Below, piece after piece: positions 58,442-64,000 of a DNA stretch of 64,000 nt. The stretch lies in assembly GCA_019636535.1 (NCBI GenBank), contig JAHBXK010000012.1, positions 23,692 to 87,691 on the forward strand, read 5' to 3'. Positions within the stretch are counted from its first letter, which is position 1; every line of letters starts with the position of its first letter. Made by a program: the position numbers and the translations under genes. The notes below the pieces were generated by a model, which worked only from the letters and a program-made list of their open reading frames with translations, was not told where the DNA came from and did no database searches. Source of the stretch: Phycisphaeraceae bacterium (GTDB taxonomy: Bacteria > Planctomycetota > Phycisphaerae > Phycisphaerales > UBA1924).

Positions 58442-60226
58442 TCACCGCCCGTCGTTCAGGTCGCACACCTGCTGCGCACCCGGACCGAACGTGATCAGGT
58501 TCTTCCCTTGCGCCTTGCTCTGCAGGAGCAACTCGTCCGCGCGCCGGAGCAACTCGTCCGGCGTCAGCCCGTCCCACGGGAACGTCGCCATCCCGCCCGA
58601 AATCGTCAGCGTCCCCGGCGCGCTCTCCGCCAGTTTCGGGAATCGGTGCTCGCAGATCTGCTTCTGGAACCGCTTGGCGATCTCGCTGATCGACTGCGGC
58701 GCCCCACCCGACCGCGCATCGGTCAGCGCCGACTCCCCGCCCGCGCTCGGCCGACCCGTCCCCGCCGCCGGGTCGTAAAAAATCACCGCGAACTCGTCCC
58801 CACCCAGCCGACACACCTTGTCCGACGGCCGGATCACCGACTTCAACAGCGCCACCGTCTGCAAGAGGATGTCGTCCCCCGCGTCGTGCCCGAACCGGTC
58901 GTTGTACAACTTGAAGTCGTCGATGTCGAAGTACAGCAGCGTCACGAACTGCCTGTGCACTTTCGCCCGGCTCAGCGCCTCACCCATGAACTGGTTGAAG
59001 AACCGCCGGTTGAAGGCGCCCGTCAACTCATCCGTGAACGCGTACTCGCTCAACTGCCGATGTTTCCGCGACAGCGCCAGGCACAGCGATGCCCAGTGAA
59101 CCTGCTCCGGCGTCACCCGCCCCAGGTGCCCGCCCGACGGCGACACCAGGTACCCCATCACCAGCCCCGCGTGAACCAACTTGATGTGCGGCCCCTCGGG
59201 CGGGCTCTGCACCCGCTCCGGCTCCGCGAGATCGTCGTGAACGATGATCTCGAGATCCGCCAGCCCGCTCGCGCGCTGGAGCGCTTCCACCGTCGGCCCG
59301 TTCGGCTCAACACCCAGCAGCAGCGCCTCAATCACCCCCGTCTCCGCAAACCCAAGCGTCACGCCGCCGCCGCCAACCACCCCGCGCTCCGCCGCCGCTT
59401 CCATCTCAACCCGCGCGGGCTCCTCGGACCTCGCCGACTCAACTCCCCCACCCGCCGGCCGCACTACCGGCTCATCCTCCCGCCGCTCCACCGACTCTTC
59501 ATCCTCGACCAGCGATAGTCCAGGCCCTTCCCCACCCTCTCCCCGCCGCTCGACACTCGCCACAGCCGCGCTTTCCTCTTCCGCGGCGCTGCGCCCACCC
59601 ATCAACACGTCGAGCACTTCATCCTCGTCCGTCTTCTCCCCGAGTTCCAGCGCATCCCCTTCATCCAGCCCCAGCACCGGCCCAGTCGTCGGCCCGTGCA
59701 CCGAGTGCACCAGCCGACGCAGCGCATCCGGCGTGATCGTCGACGGGATCGTCCCGTCAAACTCCGGCCTGTTCGCCTCCGAGATCGCCAGCACGCGCAC
59801 CGACGACAGCACGCGCCGCAGCGCCGATACAAACTCCCGCGCACGCTCGCTCGTCACAGCGTCCGGACCGACGATCACCGTCGCCAGCGCCGGCGAACCC
59901 TCGTCCATCGGCGACGCCAACTCCCCGATCGCCCCCAGCGGCTGGTGCGCCCGCAGCAACTCCACCGACCGATCCAGCCGCAGCGCCGCGTCCTGACCCG
60001 TCCGCCCCACCAGGATCACCCGCACGCGCTGCGCCGGCTCACCCGATTCACCCCCGCCCCCGCCGCCCCCTTCGCTCCGCCCGCGCACGCCACCGCCCGA
60101 GTGCATCGACGCCGCGTGCCCGTTCGCGATCCCGCCCACGTGCTCGGGGCTGATCGAAACCGGCGCCTGCGCAGCGGCGGGCGCGGCATGAGCGTTCACA
60201 GGCTTGGAAGGAAAGTGGTTGCTCAC
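58442..60226 (-). CDS. GGDEF-domain diguanylate cyclase with receiver-like N-terminus
   Basis: 594 aa from GTG 60226, overlapping the upstream stop (GTGA). The C-terminal domain contains EYAFTDELTGAFNRRFFNQF, YFDIDDFKLYNDRFGHDAGD and RLGGDEFAVIF (GGDEF at about residues 475-479), so it should make cyclic di-GMP from GTP. An inhibitory RxxD site (RPSD) lies exactly five residues before it. Residues about 65-175 (VRVILVGRTGQDAALRLDRS ... SSVRVLAISEANRPE) resemble a degenerate receiver. The middle is acidic and low-complexity, then a GAF-like stretch (about 290-400). Coupled to the 258-aa gene and downstream of murG. Confidence 0.88.
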   Translation of the reverse strand: MSNHFPSKPVNAHAAPAAAQAPVSISPEHVGGIANGHAASMHSGGGVRGRSEGGGGGGGESGEPAQRVRVILVGRTGQDAALRLDRSVELLRAHQPLGAIGELASPMDEGSPALATVIVGPDAVTSERAREFVSALRRVLSSVRVLAISEANRPEFDGTIPSTITPDALRRLVHSVHGPTTGPVLGLDEGDALELGEKTDEDEVLDVLMGGRSAAEEESAAVASVERRGEGGEGPGLSLVEDEESVERREDEPVVRPAGGGVESARSEEPARVEMEAAAERGVVGGGGVTLGFAETGVIEALLLGVEPNGPTVEALQRASGLADLEIIVHDDLAEPERVQSPPEGPHIKLVHAGLVMGYLVSPSGGHLGRVTPEQVHWASLCLALSRKHRQLSEYAFTDELTGAFNRRFFNQFMGEALSRAKVHRQFVTLLYFDIDDFKLYNDRFGHDAGDDILLQTVALLKSVIRPSDKVCRLGGDEFAVIFYDPAAGTGRPSAGGESALTDARSGGAPQSISEIAKRFQKQICEHRFPKLAESAPGTLTISGGMATFPWDGLTPDELLRRADELLLQSKAQGKNLITFGPGAQQVCDLNDGR

Positions 60227-60999
60227 GGCTGTCGGGTTCGCTGGTTCGTCGGGGCAGGCCTGTTCGGTCCGTTCGGCTGGGTCTTGCCCTGCTCCGCCGA
60301 AGGCGCGGGCGGATCATTCAGCAGCATCTGCAGTTCTTCGGGCGTCAGTTGCGAGAAGTTCGTCGCCCCCGGCCCGCCCACCAGTGTTTCCGCCGACGGA
60401 TCATGCTCCACCAGCCGCAATCGCGGCCTCGGACGGGGCCGCGGCGTCGACGACAACACCGGGAAGATCGGTGTGCCTGGCGTCGCCACTCCCACCGCCG
60501 CCCCCTGCCCATTCCCCTGCGGCCTCACCACCACCTCCCCCGCCACCGACCCGCCCGGATCACCACGACCACCCGTCGCCGCCAGGCCTGATTCACGCAT
60601 GATCCGAGCAACGTCCTGCTCGCTCATCGGGGCGAAGATGGGGTTGGCGCTGGGGTCAAACCGCCAGCGCCGCGTCCGAGGCGCGTACATATCAAGATGA
60701 TGCAGCACATCCCCCGCCTCGGCCAGCCTTGCCGGCTTGATCATCAATAAAACCACCCGGCTCGGCCCACCCTCACGCTTGCACGCCGTTTCAGCCGCAC
60801 AAACTTCCGCCAGCGCCCGATAAGAGTCCGTCGCAAAGATGGTCCGCTCGATCCGCCGCGACAGCGACTTCAACAGCGGCTTCGGAACCGAATCCGTCGG
60901 GTGCAGCCACAGCACGCACCGCGAGCCCGGTATCGCCACTTCGCCGTGCGAACCCGAACGCTCCGACGGGTCGGTATGGCCCTCAAACGCATCCGCCAT
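60223..60999 (-). CDS. receiver-like protein of unknown function
   Basis: 258 aa from ATG 60999. The first 110 residues look like a degenerate receiver or NTP-fold domain (RCVLWLHPTDSVPKPLLKSL, RTIFATDSYRALAEVCAAET, SRVVLLMIKPARLAEAGDVL). The rest is Pro/Arg-rich and probably disordered, ending in TNFSQLTPEELQMLLNDP. Its stop overlaps the GGDEF start, so the two are co-translated and may interact. It lies 62 bases after murG on the same strand. Not assigned to a family. Confidence 0.7.
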   Translation of the reverse strand: MADAFEGHTDPSERSGSHGEVAIPGSRCVLWLHPTDSVPKPLLKSLSRRIERTIFATDSYRALAEVCAAETACKREGGPSRVVLLMIKPARLAEAGDVLHHLDMYAPRTRRWRFDPSANPIFAPMSEQDVARIMRESGLAATGGRGDPGGSVAGEVVVRPQGNGQGAAVGVATPGTPIFPVLSSTPRPRPRPRLRLVEHDPSAETLVGGPGATNFSQLTPEELQMLLNDPPAPSAEQGKTQPNGPNRPAPTNQRTRQP

Positions 61000-61061
61000 G
61001 CCGTAAGTCTAACACACGCGCAGATTCCGCGCCCCGCGCCGCTGTCGGTTGCCCGTCACGC

Positions 61062-62228
61062 TCACGCCAGTTCCAACAGCGCCCGCGCAATCCGCTCCGC
61101 CCCGTCCGCCGCCGGCAACGCCGACAGCGCCTCCCGCGCGCGAGCAATCCGCTCGTGCTCACCCATCAACCCCGCCAGCAGCGCCCCCGCGTCGCGCATG
61201 TTCGCCTCAGGCTCGATCCGGTCCTTCGCCAGCCACGCGCCCCCGACACCCACCAGCCCCGCCGCGTTGTGCTTCTGGTGCTCGTCGCGGTGATACGGGT
61301 ACGGCAGAAACACCGTCGGCACGCGGTTCGCCCACGCCTCCGCCACCGTGTTCGCCCCTGCCCGCGCCACCGCCAGGCTCGCCGACCCCCACCACTTCGC
61401 CATCTCCGCCCCACCCACAAACTCGCTCACCACCGCCCGCACGCCCCGCGCGGCATACCGATCCGCGATCCTCGACGCCGACTCATCCCGCTTCGCATCA
61501 CCCGTCTGGTGCAGCACCTGCCACCCGCTGAACTTCGCGCTCAACGCCGCATCATCCAGCATCGCGCCCACCAGCCGATTGATCGACGCTGCGCCCTGGC
61601 TCCCACCCGTGACCATCAGCGTCGGCGCCCCGGCCTCCAACCCCAGCGCCCGCCTGCACGCCGCGGCGTCCTCGCGTGCAATCGCCCCCTTCCGAACGAT
61701 CGGCGGAACCACCGTCCACCCACGCGCCGACCGCGGCCCGTGCCCCTCCGCCACCGCGATCGACGTAAACACCCGCCCGTGCTCACCAACCCCCCACGCA
61801 ATCCACCGGTTCGCCTTCCCCGGCACCGCGTCCAGATTCACCATCACCACCGGCGCACCCTCCGCCCGCGCTCCCTGCGCGGCCGGCGCAGCCACAAACC
61901 CGCCCATCGCCACCACCACCGGCCTCCGCCCATCACGCGTGCGCTCACGAACCAACGACCGCGCCTGCCGCAGCGCTGGACCCCACGACGACACAAACCG
62001 AATCACCCCGCGCACCGACCGTGCGATCGGCTTCGCGGGCGACGCGACAAACTCCACGCCCTCCGCGCTCAGGATCTTCGCGTCCAGCGCCCGATCCGAA
62101 CACAGAAACACCCGCTGTGCAGCGCCCCCGCTCAACGCTTCCAATTGCTCCGCGATCGCCAGAGCCGGAAACAGATGACCGCCCGTCCCCCCGCCCGCGA
62201 AAATGAAAGTCCGACCCGCCCCGCTCAC
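61062..62228 (-). CDS. murG: UDP-GlcNAc:lipid I N-acetylglucosaminyltransferase
   Basis: 388 aa from GTG 62228, overlapping the ftsW stop. MurG adds GlcNAc to lipid I to give lipid II on the inner face of the membrane. Motifs: GGGTGGHLFPALAIAE (about 12-27), VVVAMGGFVAAPAA, LMVTGGSQGAASINRLV and VARAGANTVAEAWANRVPTV with PYPYHRDEHQKHNA. Length is slightly above the 355-residue E. coli enzyme. The ftsW-murG order is the classical division and cell wall cluster, which is informative because many planctomycetes have reduced versions of it. Confidence 0.93.
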   Translation of the reverse strand: MSGAGRTFIFAGGGTGGHLFPALAIAEQLEALSGGAAQRVFLCSDRALDAKILSAEGVEFVASPAKPIARSVRGVIRFVSSWGPALRQARSLVRERTRDGRRPVVVAMGGFVAAPAAQGARAEGAPVVMVNLDAVPGKANRWIAWGVGEHGRVFTSIAVAEGHGPRSARGWTVVPPIVRKGAIAREDAAACRRALGLEAGAPTLMVTGGSQGAASINRLVGAMLDDAALSAKFSGWQVLHQTGDAKRDESASRIADRYAARGVRAVVSEFVGGAEMAKWWGSASLAVARAGANTVAEAWANRVPTVFLPYPYHRDEHQKHNAAGLVGVGGAWLAKDRIEPEANMRDAGALLAGLMGEHERIARAREALSALPAADGAERIARALLELA

Positions 62229-63943
62229 GCCCGCTCGTCCGCTTCGGCCCCCGCCCCATCCTGCGCTCGCTCATCCAGCCACGCCCGCGCCTCTTCAGTC
62301 TTCACCACCACCGAACCCTGCTCAGAAGCAGCGGCGCGATCAACCTCATCCACTCGATCCTCTTCGCTCGCGACAGGCGCGGGCCGCAACTGCACGCGGA
62401 TCCGCGGCTTGAGTTCCCGCGGAATCGCCCCCGCCACCGCTGGCATCGCCGGCTCACTCGTCACCTCCAACCCCGCCGCCGCAGTCTCAACCCGCTCACC
62501 CGCCTCGACCGCCCCAACCGCCGACGCAACCGTGCTCGGCGCATCGATCCTCGACACCCGCCCCGCTCCCACCTCCGGCGCAGGCCCGCTGAACAGCCAA
62601 CCCTGCTTCCCCGGCGAGGTCAGAATCGTGATCTTGCTGCTCTGGAACCCCCTGCCGGCGGGAGTGGGCTGTGGGTAAGTGCGCTGGTCGTCACTCGCAC
62701 CAACCCCCGGCCACGACTCCTCGTCCTTCGTCTCACGCTCATTCCCGGCCTGACGGGAAGTCACAGGAGCCTCGGCTCGCTCGCCATCGCCCACATCGCC
62801 CACCGCTTCCACTTCCACCCGCTCGGTCTCCGGCAGCGCGGCAACCTCCTCCGCCCCCACCCCTCCATCCCACGCGCTCGACACTTCCTCCCCGCCCGGC
62901 TCCCCCGCAACCCCCGCCTCCTCCTCAACAACATCTTCCGTCACCACGCCCGCCGGGCCGGACTCCGCATTCCGATTCAACTCCGCCTCCGCCGTCGGCG
63001 TCCCCTGCGTCCGATCCATCGCGATCAACAACCCCAGCGAACCCGCCGTCAGAATCCACCCCGTCCCGCCCGACGACAGCAGCGGCAGCGCGATCCCCTT
63101 CGTCGGCCCCAACCCAACCACCACAAACAGGTTGATCACCGCCTGAAACCCCACCGTCGCGATGATCCCAAGCCCGAGCAACTTGTAAAAAGTCCACCGC
63201 TCCCCGCGAATGATCCCAAGCGCTGTCCACAACAGCGCCGCGTACAACCCCACCACCAGCACACACCCCATCACACCCATCTCTTCGCAGATGATCGCAA
63301 ACAAAAAGTCCGTGCGATCCTCCGGCAAATACCCAAACTTCTGCAACCCGTGCCCCAGCCCGCGCCCCGCGACGTTCCCGTTCGCCACCGCCACCATCGA
63401 CTGGATCATGTGATACCCGATCGTCTGCGGGTGCTCATACGGATCCAGAAACGCCAGCAGCCGCGCCCGCCGATACTCGCTCGTCGCGATCGCGGCCACG
63501 ATCCCCATCAGCGGCACCGGCGCAAGCAGCGCCATCTGCCACCACCGCGCACCCGCCGCCAGCAGCACGATCCCCGCCACGCCCGCGATCAGCACGCCCG
63601 TCCCCAGGTCCTCCACCACGATCAACGCCGACACCACCCCCGCCGCCGCCAGCGCGGGCAGCAGCCCACCAAAGAAGCCGCGCAACCTCGCCGCGTGCGC
63701 CGTCGCATACCACGCCAGCACCACCAGCAACCCCCACTTGGCGATCTCGCTCGGCTGCAGACTCTCCAGCCCCGGCACAGGCAGGCTGATCCAACGCGCT
63801 GAGCCGTTGACCGTTCGGCCCAACCCAGGCACATACACCAGCGTCAGAACCACCAACATCGCCGCCACGAACGCCCACATCGGCGCCAGCCGCAGCCAGT
63901 GCCGGCCCAAGTCCCGCAGGTGCGCGCCCGACAGAAAGTCATG
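62225..63943 (-). CDS. ftsW: FtsW-type lipid II polymerase with long C-terminal tail (5' end lost at window edge)
   Basis: The visible part is 572 codons. The frame enters from the poly-C edge; the reading before 63910 (HDFLSGAHLRDLGRHWLRL) continues the frame, so the first helix or helices are missing. SEDS motifs: LQPSEIAKWGLLVVLAWY, GTGVLIAGVAGIVLLAAG, GYHMIQSMVAVANGNVAGRG and the KGIALPLLSSGGTGWI block. By family it polymerises glycan strands at the septum with a class B PBP. After the last helix there is a tail of about 230 residues, rich in Glu, Ala and Val. The stop overlaps the murG start. Confidence 0.9.
   Translation of the reverse strand, partial: HDFLSGAHLRDLGRHWLRLAPMWAFVAAMLVVLTLVYVPGLGRTVNGSARWISLPVPGLESLQPSEIAKWGLLVVLAWYATAHAARLRGFFGGLLPALAAAGVVSALIVVEDLGTGVLIAGVAGIVLLAAGARWWQMALLAPVPLMGIVAAIATSEYRRARLLAFLDPYEHPQTIGYHMIQSMVAVANGNVAGRGLGHGLQKFGYLPEDRTDFLFAIICEEMGVMGCVLVVGLYAALLWTALGIIRGERWTFYKLLGLGIIATVGFQAVINLFVVVGLGPTKGIALPLLSSGGTGWILTAGSLGLLIAMDRTQGTPTAEAELNRNAESGPAGVVTEDVVEEEAGVAGEPGGEEVSSAWDGGVGAEEVAALPETERVEVEAVGDVGDGERAEAPVTSRQAGNERETKDEESWPGVGASDDQRTYPQPTPAGRGFQSSKITILTSPGKQGWLFSGPAPEVGAGRVSRIDAPSTVASAVGAVEAGERVETAAAGLEVTSEPAMPAVAGAIPRELKPRIRVQLRPAPVASEEDRVDEVDRAAASEQGSVVVKTEEARAWLDERAQDGAGAEADERA

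Positions 63944-64000
<57 letters not shown>

Noticed and set aside
63941..63943. ATG-like triplet at the poly-C edge as a gene start
   Set aside because: The + strand ATG runs into the homopolymer, and the minus-strand CATG ATG is out of frame with ftsW.

Overview
The window is high-GC bacterial DNA that looks like a planctomycete, most likely class Phycisphaerae. The evidence is a set of secreted proteins ending either in tandem calcium-loop modules of the dockerin-like type (DxNxDG..DLADLLxFLxxWL) or in a PEP-CTERM-like tail (PAPG, hydrophobic stretch, RRRR). It is supported by stand-alone prepilin-like proteins, FloA/NfeD and many C-rich leaders. Coding is dense on both strands. I see no tRNA, rRNA, insertion sequence, prophage or CRISPR array. 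The right edge ends in a poly-C run, so the window probably ends at a contig end.

Layout. 1-3 kb: two secreted minus-strand proteins with dockerin-like tails (phytase-like esterase, repeat protein). 3-8 kb: an orphan 448-aa protein, then a GT2 and a GT-C type glycosyltransferase. 7.8-11.5 kb: CBS protein, ribose-5-phosphate isomerase, ALDH7-type dehydrogenase and a HAM1/RdgB house-cleaning pyrophosphatase. 11.5-15.2 kb: a well-conserved cobalamin riboswitch in front of a three-gene secreted-protein operon (beta-propeller-like protein, a surface protein with dockerin-like tail, a pseudopilin). 15.3-18 kb: nfeD-floA and a BamE-like lipoprotein. 18-25.7 kb: M29 aminopeptidase, a PEP-CTERM-like protein, ArnT-like transferase with truB, PAP2 phosphatase and fumarylacetoacetase. 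25.8-31.8 kb: a complete seven-gene Mrp (A-G) cation/proton antiporter operon with overlapping genes, convergent with a CtpF-like P-type ATPase. 34.6-41.7 kb: D-lactate dehydrogenase, metF with a structured leader, pqiA-pqiB, biotin ligase, and a choice-of-anchor-A protein divergent from a second pseudopilin. 41.8-58.4 kb: glycine dehydrogenase gcvP, an M28 peptidase with PDZ domain, a WD/kelch-like secreted protein, a PEP-CTERM-like protein, a dockerin-tailed di-haem peroxidase, a coiled-coil protein, an RluB-type pseudouridine synthase, a YihY/BrkB membrane protein and a small lipoprotein. 58.4-64 kb: ftsW-murG followed by a receiver-like protein and a GGDEF protein.

The most interesting signals are regulatory or repetitive. 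The B12 riboswitch controls genes that look like extracellular cobalamin-capture proteins rather than the usual transporter. The metF leader can fold as a three-way junction that competes with a downstream hairpin. A GGNRCGAA-unit repeat family recurs five times in 7.6 kb, twice inside genes without breaking the frame. Two 21-bp tandem repeat arrays occur, one intergenic and one coding for heptads inside the ArnT-like transferase.
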